A stretch of DNA of 64,000 nucleotides from DVED01 sp963838375 (GTDB lineage Bacteria; Cyanobacteriota; Cyanobacteriia; Cyanobacteriales; Geitlerinemataceae), in assembly GCA_963838375.1 (NCBI GenBank), contig CAWIQY010000006.1, positions 472,641 to 536,640 on the forward strand, given 5' to 3'. The notes under the pieces were generated by a model, which made no database searches, was not told where the DNA came from, and saw nothing but the letters and a program-made list of their open reading frames with translations. Positions 37,654 through 46,564 of the stretch are shown in pieces (the stretch's first letter is position 1; every line of letters starts with the position of its first letter). A program made the translations under genes and the position numbers.

Positions 37654-38295
37654 ATGCCCATAGCTGTAACAGAAGCTATTACAACCCTGACAGAAGCCGA
37701 ACGACGATTTAATTTGCGTCGCACGGAAGACGATCGATTTTTCTCGGAGTGGCGCACGGGGTTGGGCGATGTGACCGATGCAGAGAAAGCGTCACTAAAC
37801 GATGTGAGACGGCGATATCTGTACCACCGTTCCCAGGAGCAGTTGCTAGAAGGTACGGTGACGCTGTTACTCGCTTCTCCGTTACTGGCGATCGCGGGTT
37901 TCTACGATCCACCTTTTCGAGTTCGAGCTGAAGAATCGATTCGGATTGCGATCGATGATGGAGAGGAAGTTTTGCAAGGGCGGATGGATGTACTTGTGCT
38001 TCAGAATCAGCTCTGGGTTGTTGTTCTCGAATCTAAGAAAACGACGCTCTCAGTGTGGTCGGCGCTACCGCAAACTCTTGCCTATTTGATGGCAAATCCA
38101 AAGCCCGATCGATCGAGTTTTGGCATGATGACCAATGGGGATGAAATTGTGTTCGTGAAACTGACGCAAACAGGTATTCCATACTACGATGTGTCGCGAG
38201 TATTTGCCTTGTTGACCGCGAACCAAGAACTCTATAGCGTTCTGCAAATTTTACAGCAAATCGGTCGATCGATGCTGCCAGAAGATTGCCGCTAA
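37654..38295 (+). CDS. PD-(D/E)XK nuclease-like protein (HsdR N-terminal type)
   Basis: The 213-residue protein has a core of RMDVLVLQNQLWVVVLESKKT (residues about 110-130), which matches the D...ExK pattern of PD-(D/E)XK nucleases and of the N-terminal domain of type I restriction subunit R. There is no helicase part and no hsdM or hsdS nearby, so it is not a complete restriction enzyme. The N-terminal half (EAERRFNLRRTEDDRFFSEW) is helical. Its role is unknown. It overlaps the convergent mpg gene by 4 bp at the stop codons. Confidence 0.7.
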   Translation: MPIAVTEAITTLTEAERRFNLRRTEDDRFFSEWRTGLGDVTDAEKASLNDVRRRYLYHRSQEQLLEGTVTLLLASPLLAIAGFYDPPFRVRAEESIRIAIDDGEEVLQGRMDVLVLQNQLWVVVLESKKTTLSVWSALPQTLAYLMANPKPDRSSFGMMTNGDEIVFVKLTQTGIPYYDVSRVFALLTANQELYSVLQILQQIGRSMLPEDCR

Positions 38296-38882
38296 AGTCG
38301 GGAAACGGCGGGGCAATTGGACAGATACCAGCGCCAGGGGAAATCGGTTCCTTGGGAAATGCCGATGCGGGTAGTTTGGACTAAATTCGGTTGAAGCCCA
38401 GGCGGGCGATGTTCCAGGTAGAGGGCTTGACTGGGATTTAAGATTTGCCCCGATAAGCTTCGATCGATCTTGAGAACGCGGCAGAGTTTCCCGGGTCCTG
38501 CGGCAACTCGGTGGGTTTTGGGTTCTTTGGTTCGATCGACCCAATCGGGGATTGACTCGAGTTGTAGTGCCCGAATGAGAACGGCACTGGGCAATCCGTC
38601 TTTGTCTGTCACGATGTTCAGACAGTGGTGGATGCCGTAGATTTTGTAGACGTAGGTGGTTCCAGGGGCACCGAACATATGCCGATTTCGATCGCTTTGG
38701 CGTTTATAACCGTGGCACGCTGGATCTCCGGGTGCATAGGCTTCGGTTTCGACGATCGATCCTCGGAAAATTTGTCCGTCTTCAAATTGTCGGACGAGGG
38801 TACAACCGATCAGATCTGGGGCAATTTCTGGAGAGGGACGAACGAACCAGGACGCTTCGATCGTACTTTGGAGGTGAGTCAT
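38292..38882 (-). CDS. 3-methyladenine DNA glycosylase (AAG/MPG family)
   Basis: The 196-residue protein matches the AAG family: LGC-like LIGCTLVRQF, the catalytic IVETEAYAPGDPACH (Glu in VETEAY, about residue 45), MFGAPGTTYVYKIYGIHHCLNIV and a C-terminal TTRIGIS. It excises alkylated purines as the first step of base-excision repair. Length is normal. It converges on the nuclease-like gene and diverges from the alpha/beta hydrolase. Confidence 0.93.
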   Translation of the reverse strand: MTHLQSTIEASWFVRPSPEIAPDLIGCTLVRQFEDGQIFRGSIVETEAYAPGDPACHGYKRQSDRNRHMFGAPGTTYVYKIYGIHHCLNIVTDKDGLPSAVLIRALQLESIPDWVDRTKEPKTHRVAAGPGKLCRVLKIDRSLSGQILNPSQALYLEHRPPGLQPNLVQTTRIGISQGTDFPWRWYLSNCPAVSRL

Positions 38883-38993
38883 AGCGAGAATTCAAGACGA
38901 TCGGCGAGTATCTTCGAGCACTAGAATAGACCTCTAGAGAGATCGGGATTGCCCTACAATCCGATCGAGTTTAACTGTTCGCGATTCGCTGTC

Positions 38994-39875
38994 ATGCCCA
39001 TGTCTGAAGCCCAACTCCGACTCGATCTCCGCCGTCGTACTCTAAATTTGCCGCAACTTCAGCTTTCGTATTTGGAATGGAATTCAGGCGGAGAACCGTT
39101 GTTGTTATTGCATGGCTTAGCCGACTGCGGGGCGGTTTGGCTCAGTTTAGCCGAGGACTTGAGCGATCGTTACCATTGTATCGCTCCGGATTTGCGCGGA
39201 CATGGCGACAGTAGCAAACCCGATCGGGGCTATGGCTGCCAAGATATTATCGCAGATTTGGAAGCGCTGATGGAGAACCTGGGCTGGAGTGAGGCTCATG
39301 TGGTGGGGCATTCTTGGTCGGCGAAAGTGGCGGCTGTATGGGCGAGGCAGCAGCCGGAACGCTTTCGATCGCTGGTGTTGGTGGATCCGTTTTTCATCGA
39401 TCGTTTGCCGGGTTGGATGACGTTCACTTTTCCCTTGTTGTATCGAGTTTTGCCTTTTCTCAAACTGGTCGGTTCTTTTGACAGCTACGAACAAGCGCAG
39501 GAACAGGCACAGAAACTCAAGCAGTATCGGGGATGGAGTCAATTTCAGGAAATGGTCTTTCAAGCCAGTATCGAAAAGAAACCGAATGGAAAATGGGGTA
39601 GCAAATTTGTCAAACAGGCACGGAACGAGATTTTTGCAGATGTGATGCGAGTGGCGGGATTGACAGAACCGATCGATGTGCCAACGCTATTTCTGCAACC
39701 GGAGACGGGACTGAATCGTACAGCTTGGCAACTGAAGCCTTATCGTACCTATTTAAAAAATCTGGAAATTCGCCAAATTCCCGGCAATCATTGGGCGTTT
39801 TTGGTGGAACCCAAGGCATTTAACCAAACGGTTGCAGCTTTTTTAATGAGTCATCAATTGGAACTCGATCGTTAG
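38994..39875 (+). CDS. alpha/beta-fold hydrolase
   Basis: From ATG 38994 (or 39000) the product has about 293 residues; an earlier in-frame codon at 38949 is unlikely. Motifs: LLLLHGLADCGAVW (oxyanion HG), CIAPDLRGHGDS, and the nucleophile elbow VVGHSWSAKVA with Ser in GHSWS. The acid and base are present: a C-terminal QIPGNHWAFL carries the His. The substrate is unknown. Similar proteins in cyanobacteria are single-gene units. Confidence 0.88.
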   Translation: MPMSEAQLRLDLRRRTLNLPQLQLSYLEWNSGGEPLLLLHGLADCGAVWLSLAEDLSDRYHCIAPDLRGHGDSSKPDRGYGCQDIIADLEALMENLGWSEAHVVGHSWSAKVAAVWARQQPERFRSLVLVDPFFIDRLPGWMTFTFPLLYRVLPFLKLVGSFDSYEQAQEQAQKLKQYRGWSQFQEMVFQASIEKKPNGKWGSKFVKQARNEIFADVMRVAGLTEPIDVPTLFLQPETGLNRTAWQLKPYRTYLKNLEIRQIPGNHWAFLVEPKAFNQTVAAFLMSHQLELDR

Positions 39876-39897
39876 GGAATTGTACGATCCCAAAGAA

Positions 39898-40043
39898 TTA
39901 GGAAAGGCGATCGGGATCGATTCCCATTTGTTGGAGACGATCGCGTAACTCTTGTAAGTTAGCTTCAGCGCGATCGGCGCGATTTCGTTCCTGTTCGGCA
40001 CGTTCTCGTTCCTGTTCGGCGCATTCTTGAGATACAGCGGTTC
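39898..40043 (-). pseudogene. C-terminal tail of a Uma2-family endonuclease gene
   Basis: The minus strand encodes about 45 residues that end in NLQELRDRLQQMGIDPDRLS and a stop at 39898. They are preceded by an (A)EQERERAEQERNRA coiled coil. This is the characteristic tail of Uma2/DUF820 proteins, which are abundant in cyanobacteria. The nuclease domain is absent; upstream, the frame runs into a perfect hairpin and an unrelated remnant. Confidence 0.6.
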
Positions 40044-40058
40044 CCGCTGTATCTCAAG
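40026..40058. repeat. perfect 15-bp inverted repeat with 3-nt loop
   Basis: CTTGAGATACAGCGG and its exact reverse complement are separated by TTC. It sits at the border between the Uma2 tail and the response-regulator remnant. It is not followed by a T-run on the plus strand, so a junction or repeat palindrome is more likely than a terminator. Confidence 0.75.
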
Positions 40059-40081
40059 TTTCCCCTAGAATCACACTTAAA

Positions 40082-40421
40082 ATGCTCGGACTCCAAGAAA
40101 AAGAGGGTTTTAAATATGGTTGGGACTACCAGGCGATCGATACATTAGTATTACGCAAAAAGCTCACTCACGAACAAGCTCTCTGGCTGAATCCATATCC
40201 GCCGAGTCTCTACATTACAAAATATTCCGATCGCGATTTTGACCGGAGGAATTATCGATCGCCTGCGAGCAAAGGTTGTTGGCGCTTCCGACTGTTTGGC
40301 AAAACCGATCGACGAGAAAAAAGTTTTGATAACGATCGCCAAGTATCTGACAAAACCTTCAGAGATGACCCTACCTTCGCCGTCTAGAAAACAACCGAAG
40401 AACACAACGAATTTTTGGTAG
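40082..40421 (+). pseudogene. remnant possibly of a PatA-like response regulator gene
   Basis: Two frames contain short regular stretches: DYQAIDTLVLRKKLTHEQALWLNPYPPS (starting 40082) and, from about 40239, GGIIDRLRAKVVGASDCLAKPIDEKKVLITIAKYL. The second resembles the final helices of a CheY receiver domain (with the conserved K-P of the KP loop). The rest of a receiver is not present. I call a gene remnant; the exact family is a guess. Confidence 0.4.
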
Positions 40422-40754
40422 ATCTAGCCCGAACATCATCCCCACCATGCCCGAGGTCTTTCGGCTATAGTTAAAATTAAATCCCCACGGCAATCGGACG
40501 CGGGATAGGCTTCAGACAAGCATTTTTGCCGCAGCGCTTGATGCTTTACTGGGTCAGTGTTAATAGTCGATAGACGATCGCTTCCCCAGAGCGACTTTTA
40601 GTCACCCGATCGTCGATCGTGGGTAAGCTGTTCGGCAAATAAAAATTGAACAGTGATGCAATTCGCCTACCATCCTTCAATCTCTCTCCCCGTTTTTTCC
40701 CATTGACAATTTCGATCGGCGTGACAGCTTATCTTAGGACTCGGCAAAACGATT

Positions 40755-43151
40755 GTGATTCACTCCCAACTGGACGACTTAACTCTAGGCTCAACCCTAG
40801 CCGATCTTCCGCTTCACGACTTCCAAGTTAGTTCCAATACCCTCGGACTCGTGATGATTTCCGAGTTTGAGCAACAGCCGGACTTACCCGGCGCGATCGT
40901 TTTTGACGATTGTCAAATTGTCGGTGTCATTTCGCGGACGCGGTTTTTTGAACTCCTCAGTCGTCTTGACAGCTTGGAACGCTATCTGCGGCGCCCCCCC
41001 CATATTGCCTTAGAGTCGATCGTGCAGGTTGAGGAGATGTTGCCAGAAAAAGAGAGCGACTCGGGAGCCATCGATACTCATTATTTGCATTTAAAAGCCA
41101 GTTGTCCGATCTACCAAGCGGTCGAAATTGTCCTCCAAGGCTCCAAAAAGCTCACTTACGATCCCGTTGTGGTGGAATTTTCGGCAGGAGAGTATCGGTT
41201 GCTCGATATGCGGGTGTTGCTGCTTGCTCAATCTCAGTTGCTGATTGTCGCCAACCGAGAACTGCAAAATCGCGATCGCCAGCTACGCCACCAGAATGCT
41301 GTCTTGTCTAACCTGGCGAAAAATCGCGATCGCAATCAAGGAGATCTGCAAGCCAAGCTAACGACGATTACCGAAGCGGCAACCCACACCCTTGAGGCGG
41401 AACAAGCAAGTATCTGGCTGTACGATGCGGCAGGAGAACGACTTCAATGCGTCGATCGATATCAGCGCCATACCGGGAAGCATTCTGCTGGGTTTCAACT
41501 GGAAAAAGCGGATATCGAGGCTTATTTTCACCCCATCGATTCGGCTCCTAGTCATGGTAAAGATCCCCAAACTCTCCTGGATGTTCCCATTTTGCAAGAC
41601 GGCAACCCCATTGGGCGCGTGTGTCTGCAATCTCCAAATCCACTGCGCCACTGGACTCTAGACGATGAAAATTTTGTCACTTCCCTGGCTGAGTTGGTTG
41701 CTTCTGCCATCGAAAGTCGCCATCGTTTGACAATAGAAATGGCACTGCGGCAGTCCGAAGCTAAGTTTGCCGGAGCCTTCCGTGCCAGTCCCAATCCAAT
41801 AGGTATTGCTCGTCTCGCCGACGGACGATTTATTGAAGTTAACGATAGCTTTTTAGAGCTTTCGGGTTACGATCGTCTCGATATTATCGGTCATACTGCC
41901 AGCGAATTACAGCTTTGGGCTTCTCCTCGAGAAAAACGCCGATTTAAAGTGCTGTTTCAAGCTGAAAATGTCTTTCGCAACCAAGATTTTAACTTTCGTA
42001 CCCATTCCGGACAATGGCGAACAATGCTCGTTTCTACGGAAATGATTCAATTGGGAACTCAAGACTGTATTTTGATTATTGCCAATGATATCACCGTTCG
42101 CAAGCAAGCTGAAAGAGACTTGCAACAACAGCGCGAATACCTGCGGCTGATTCTGGAAAATATTCCCCAGCAAGTTTTTTGGAAAGATCCGAACTTAGTT
42201 TTCCTGGGATGCAATCGTAATTGGGCTCGAGCCGCTCAACTCGAAAGTCCAGAAGCCGTCATTGGCAAAACAGATTACGATCTTCTACCACCGGAAATTG
42301 CTCTAGAATTTCGGACTAAAGATCGGGAAATCTTGGCAAACAATCAACCAAAACTCCATCAAATTGCGGTTAAATATAGACTTGGCGAGAATGGAGAACA
42401 AATTTGGCTGGATATCAATAAAATTCCCATGCAAGATTCTCAAGGAAATATCATCGGACTGTTAGGTGTTTTAGAAGATATCACCGAACGAAAACTAGCA
42501 GAAGAAGCTTTGCAAGCCGAGCGAGAAAAGTCTGAAAAGCTTTTGTTAAATATTTTACCACGAGCGATCGCCGAAAAATTAAAACAAGGCTCGATCGCGA
42601 TCGCCCAACAATTTTCTCTCGTGTCAATTTTATTTGCCGATATTGTTGGGTTTACATCTCTGGCTTCCCGACTATCGCCTATTGAATTAGTAAACTTGCT
42701 CAATCAAGTATTTTCTACCTTCGATCGACTTGCGGATACTCATGGTTTAGAAAAAATTAAAACTATTGGTGATGCGTATATGGTTGCCGGAGGGTTGCCT
42801 GTTCCTAGAGAAGATTGCGTCGTCGCCATCGCGGATATGGCATTGGATATGCAGCAAGCGATCGTTGATGTTCAAACCCAAACCGGAGAATCTTTTCAAA
42901 TCCGCATTGGAATTCATATTGGTCCTGTAGTTGCAGGAACGATCGGCATGAAAAAATTTGCCTACGATCTCTGGGGCGATACAGTCAATATTGCCTCGCG
43001 TATGGAATCTCAAGGTTTACCAGGCAAAATTCAAGTGAGTGCTAAAACTTACGAACAATTAAAGCATCAATATATTTTAGAAAAGCGAGGAAGAATTGCA
43101 GTCAAAGGAAAAGGTGAAATGACCTCGTATTGGCTTGTAAGTCATCGTTAG
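40755..43151 (+). CDS. GAF/PAS sensor with class III adenylate cyclase domain
   Basis: GTG at 40755 starts a 798-residue soluble protein. The first 190 residues contain two CBS-like half motifs (GAIVFDDCQIVGVISRTRFF; DPVVVEFSAGEYRLLDMRVLL). A coiled coil and a GAF domain follow (about 200-325), then two PAS domains (about 335-455 and 465-590) and the cyclase domain (about 615-798). The cyclase metal aspartates are in FADIVGFT and TIGDAYM. The base-contact residues look like Lys (EKIKTIGD) and Asp (DLWGDTVN), the ATP-type pair, so cAMP is the likely product. It has no membrane helix. It is a single gene. Confidence 0.88.
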   Translation: MIHSQLDDLTLGSTLADLPLHDFQVSSNTLGLVMISEFEQQPDLPGAIVFDDCQIVGVISRTRFFELLSRLDSLERYLRRPPHIALESIVQVEEMLPEKESDSGAIDTHYLHLKASCPIYQAVEIVLQGSKKLTYDPVVVEFSAGEYRLLDMRVLLLAQSQLLIVANRELQNRDRQLRHQNAVLSNLAKNRDRNQGDLQAKLTTITEAATHTLEAEQASIWLYDAAGERLQCVDRYQRHTGKHSAGFQLEKADIEAYFHPIDSAPSHGKDPQTLLDVPILQDGNPIGRVCLQSPNPLRHWTLDDENFVTSLAELVASAIESRHRLTIEMALRQSEAKFAGAFRASPNPIGIARLADGRFIEVNDSFLELSGYDRLDIIGHTASELQLWASPREKRRFKVLFQAENVFRNQDFNFRTHSGQWRTMLVSTEMIQLGTQDCILIIANDITVRKQAERDLQQQREYLRLILENIPQQVFWKDPNLVFLGCNRNWARAAQLESPEAVIGKTDYDLLPPEIALEFRTKDREILANNQPKLHQIAVKYRLGENGEQIWLDINKIPMQDSQGNIIGLLGVLEDITERKLAEEALQAEREKSEKLLLNILPRAIAEKLKQGSIAIAQQFSLVSILFADIVGFTSLASRLSPIELVNLLNQVFSTFDRLADTHGLEKIKTIGDAYMVAGGLPVPREDCVVAIADMALDMQQAIVDVQTQTGESFQIRIGIHIGPVVAGTIGMKKFAYDLWGDTVNIASRMESQGLPGKIQVSAKTYEQLKHQYILEKRGRIAVKGKGEMTSYWLVSHR

Positions 43152-43222
43152 CTATTCTTTTTTGACGATTGGTTGTTAGTTGTTAACAGTACATATGTCC
43201 CTTAAACTTGTCAAAACGCTTT

Positions 43223-44833
43223 TTACTTCCGTTTAGAAGATCTCGCCACATCTGATTTCTTGACTCGGATTAATAGACTGGCGATCGTAAATCCCAGGAG
43301 CGCCCCAGAAACGTGACACACCCAGCAAATTTGGGGATTGAGCCAATCAAATATTGTTTGCACGCCCAGAATTATGAGAATTCGATTCAGGCGCGATCGA
43401 GCAAAACGCGATCGATGCTGATACCAGCTCGCCAGCAACATCGCCACCAGAGCGCCAATTAATCCCATGACAGCCCCCGAAGCCCCGACCACAAGAGTCT
43501 CTGGACTGCTTTGAACCCGCGCTAAAATCGCCGTCACCAGCATCGAACCCACACCACTGGTGAAATAGGTCAGCAGATACGGTCTGACGCCGAGCACCGG
43601 TTCTACCGAAATCCCCAACACGTAAAGCCCTAGCATATTCATCACCAAATGTCCCACCCCGAAGTGGAGAAACGTGGCACTGCCCAAGCGCCACCACTGA
43701 CCCTCCCACACCTTTTCTGGAACCATTGCCCCCAGACGATCGAGGACTTGGGGGTTCTGGCTACCTCCCAAATAAACCTCGATCGCAAATAGTACGAGAT
43801 TCACCCCAATTAGAAAGAACGTTGCGTAAACCTTGCCGGGAATCGCTTGAGTCCTCGATCGATCTTTACGCCCGGTGTCCGTCTCCAGACGCGACAAAAT
43901 CCGCAACGAAGCCGGGGTTAAATGTGACGGTGTGGGAAGACGTTGGGACAACCGCCACGCGATCGCTTGTTGCAGTGGAAAATTAGCGCGAGACTGTAAC
44001 TCCATCAATCGCGACCGTGCGATTGTTGTTTGACCCGCAGCCATTTGCGCCGTTGCCAGCCAAAACTGTTGAGTCTGGGGCGGGTAAAACCGTGCACCTC
44101 CTTCCAAGCATTGCTGTACCCCTGCCAAACGACCGCTAAACGCCCAGACATAGAGTCGAACCCGATCGAGAAAATCGGTATCCTGTCCCAATCTTTGCCA
44201 ACGCGACTCCCAGCGTTCCCACTCCTGAATCAACTCATCGATCTCTCCCGTTTCGCCCAACGCCCGGAGGTAGTGTGTCATCAAATCTGGATTGTTGCGC
44301 CACACCGACTGGGAAACCCGAGATCCTCTGTCGCCGTCCGACGATCGCAACCAGGCGAGCATTCCCATCCAATCGGCGTTGATGGAGTACCACAGCGCCA
44401 CCGCCGATCGATCCACAGTCGTTTGCAACACCCGCTCCGGAGCGAGCCGCTCCCGTGCCGCCACCAGATGTCCCGAATGAGCCAAAGCCATCCCCTGCCA
44501 AATTCGCACTCGTGCCACCGAGCCATCGGCTGGATGCAACCAACACAGCCCGGATGCCAGAAGGCTGGCACGATCGTATTTCTCCCGAACGCACAAACGA
44601 TCGACCCATTTGAACCCCAATACAGGAATCAGGACGAACATCACCCACAACCCTCCCCCCAACCACGCCGCCCAAGTGGGTACGAAATAGAGCGCCGCCA
44701 GGGTCGTTGCCAAAATTCCCCCGGAAACAATTGCCCAACCCCCTGCTCGATCGGGTGGAAGGGCGATCGCTTTGAGCCACAACAGCCCACAACTGAGGCA
44801 CACTGTCCACAAGATGAGTTGCTCGAGTTCCAT
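43223..44833 (-). CDS. rhomboid intramembrane serine protease with long N-terminal region
   Basis: The 536-residue protein begins with two hydrophobic segments and a helical, TPR-like soluble region (about 80-320; ARERLAPERVLQTTVDRSA, LAGVQQCLEGGARFYPPQT). Six transmembrane helices with rhomboid motifs follow: FLHFGVGHLVMNMLGLYVLG, the catalytic VVGASGAVMGLIGA with Ser in GASG, and HVSGALLGF with the paired His. It cleaves within membrane helices of substrate proteins. The large N-terminal region is unusual for short rhomboids. It converges on the cyclase gene. Confidence 0.9.
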   Translation of the reverse strand: MELEQLILWTVCLSCGLLWLKAIALPPDRAGGWAIVSGGILATTLAALYFVPTWAAWLGGGLWVMFVLIPVLGFKWVDRLCVREKYDRASLLASGLCWLHPADGSVARVRIWQGMALAHSGHLVAARERLAPERVLQTTVDRSAVALWYSINADWMGMLAWLRSSDGDRGSRVSQSVWRNNPDLMTHYLRALGETGEIDELIQEWERWESRWQRLGQDTDFLDRVRLYVWAFSGRLAGVQQCLEGGARFYPPQTQQFWLATAQMAAGQTTIARSRLMELQSRANFPLQQAIAWRLSQRLPTPSHLTPASLRILSRLETDTGRKDRSRTQAIPGKVYATFFLIGVNLVLFAIEVYLGGSQNPQVLDRLGAMVPEKVWEGQWWRLGSATFLHFGVGHLVMNMLGLYVLGISVEPVLGVRPYLLTYFTSGVGSMLVTAILARVQSSPETLVVGASGAVMGLIGALVAMLLASWYQHRSRFARSRLNRILIILGVQTIFDWLNPQICWVCHVSGALLGFTIASLLIRVKKSDVARSSKRK

Positions 44834-45319
44834 AAAATTTCGGTATTGACAGCAGAAGGATAAAAGATTTGGGGAGTCAGAAAAAGCCGACCCTCCATGG
44901 ATATTGACAGCTTATTTTATTCTTGATACCATGGTTTACTGTTTCCATATCGTTAGCCCCATGTCGTGGCAAAAGCCCCGCATTCTCTTTTCTGGCGATG
45001 GAAGGGATGAAAAATCCCGCCCCCGACCAGTGGGAGCGTCGGACAGAATGGCAGGTTGGGTCTAACAAAACGAATGGTATAATCTGAACGTAGGTCAGAG
45101 CGAACCGCCGCCTACGAAGCCAATCAGAAATATTGTTCCGGCGCGGCATGGCATTCCGTGTCGTTAATCAAGCGAACCCACGTATCCGTTCGCCCGCGCA
45201 TCTCCGCAGGAGAGCGCTCTAGCTGGAGTTCGTAAGAAGTCCGCGATTCACCGCTAGGGGATTGTCGGGCGTATGTCAAATGAAAAGCTACAAACCCTGC
45301 ATACCGTAATACTTAACCT
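44834..45319. other. spacer before the str operon
   Basis: No gene is supported; a minus-strand frame (44877-45149) lacks features. The stretch should contain the promoter and leader of rpsL. Confidence 0.45.
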
Positions 45320-45691
45320 ATGCCCACAATTCAGCAGATTATTCGGAGTGAACGCAGTAAAGCGACAAAGAAAACCAAATCGCCAGCCTTAAAAAGTTGT
45401 CCCCAACGCCGGGGGGTTTGCACTCGGGTGTATACGACCACCCCGAAGAAACCTAACTCGGCACTTCGCAAGGTGGCGCGGGTTCGCCTCACATCGGGTT
45501 TTGAAGTTACTGCCTATATTCCCGGAATTGGTCACAACTTACAAGAGCACTCCGTCGTGATGCTGCGCGGCGGTCGGGTGAAAGACTTGCCCGGGGTTCG
45601 CTATCACATCGTCCGAGGAACTTTGGATACAGCCGGAGTTAAAGATCGTCGCCAAAGTCGATCGAAGTATGGAGCCAAACGACCGAAGTAG
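45320..45691 (+). CDS. rpsL: 30S ribosomal protein S12
   Basis: The 123-residue protein starts MPTIQQIIRSERSK. It includes the conserved decoding-centre segment KKPNSALRKVARVRL (with the K that streptomycin-resistant mutants alter) and a second loop at VRGTLDTAGV. It opens the conserved str operon with rpsG, fusA, tuf and rpsJ. Confidence 0.98.
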   Translation: MPTIQQIIRSERSKATKKTKSPALKSCPQRRGVCTRVYTTTPKKPNSALRKVARVRLTSGFEVTAYIPGIGHNLQEHSVVMLRGGRVKDLPGVRYHIVRGTLDTAGVKDRRQSRSKYGAKRPK

Positions 45692-45824
45692 GCAATTGCT
45701 TAAAAGACGATCGCGCCTCGAAAAACTCTCGCAGAACATTTCAAAAAGAGTGATTCGTGAGGAAAGACCCTTGGCAAAGCCTCCAGTTTAATGTTATTCA
45801 GTTAGCTAGAATTTCTCATTTATT

Positions 45825-46295
45825 ATGTCTCGTCGCAGAGTAGTCCAAAAACGTCCAGTTCCGCCAGATTCCGTCTATAACAGCCGTCTGGTTAGCATGA
45901 CCGTTCGACGGCTAATGCGCCACGGCAAAAAATCCCTAGCCTCCCGGATTGTGTACGGAGCCATGAATATTATTGGCGAACGCACGGGAAGCGAGCCGTT
46001 AGAAGTCTTTGAAAAGGCAATTCGTAATGCCACACCGTTAGTCGAAGTCAAAGCACGCCGGGTTGGCGGCGCGACCTATCAGGTGCCGATGGAAGTGCGA
46101 TCGGAACGAGGAACAGCTCTAGCATTGCGCTGGTTGATCAACGCCTCTAGAAATCGGGGTGGCAAGACCATGGAAATGAAGCTTGCCAACGAACTCATGG
46201 ATGCGGCAAACGAAACCGGGAATACCATTCGCAAACGAGAAGAGACGCACCGGATGGCAGAAGCCAATAAAGCCTTCGCTCACTATCGTTACTAA
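45825..46295 (+). CDS. rpsG: 30S ribosomal protein S7
   Basis: The 156-residue protein begins MSRRRVVQKRPVPPDSVYNS and contains RHGKKSLASRIVYGAM and VGGATYQVPMEVR. It starts 133 bp after rpsL, and a 269-bp gap separates it from fusA. Confidence 0.98.
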   Translation: MSRRRVVQKRPVPPDSVYNSRLVSMTVRRLMRHGKKSLASRIVYGAMNIIGERTGSEPLEVFEKAIRNATPLVEVKARRVGGATYQVPMEVRSERGTALALRWLINASRNRGGKTMEMKLANELMDAANETGNTIRKREETHRMAEANKAFAHYRY

Positions 46296-46564
46296 AAAGT
46301 TTCCGATCTGCGCAAGACAGCGTCCGATCTCGGCAATCTTGCCAGTTTCAGCGGAAATAACGCAAACAAAAGCTAAGAACAATATTAGAATATTAAAGAA
46401 AAGCGTAGAATTCCTGCTGGAAACTCAAACCCCAGGAATTGACGGCTTGGTCTGGGCAATGGCTGAGGTAAACCTTGAGCTAGATCCCAAAGTGACTAAG
46501 GCGCTTTTCCGGTCAACTAGACCTTTGTATTCCCCAGCAGCAGCAATATTTTAAGGAGGTAGCT

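Noticed and set aside
40026..40058. CRISPR-like repeat
   Set aside because: It is a single inverted repeat without spacers or further copies nearby.
44877..45149. 90-codon minus-strand frame before rpsL
   Set aside because: It has no ribosome site or recognisable domain, and the position fits a leader/promoter of the str operon.
46296..46564. Extra gene in the rpsG-fusA spacer
   Set aside because: A plus-strand frame covers it but starts inside rpsG in another frame; only the fusA ribosome site is supported.
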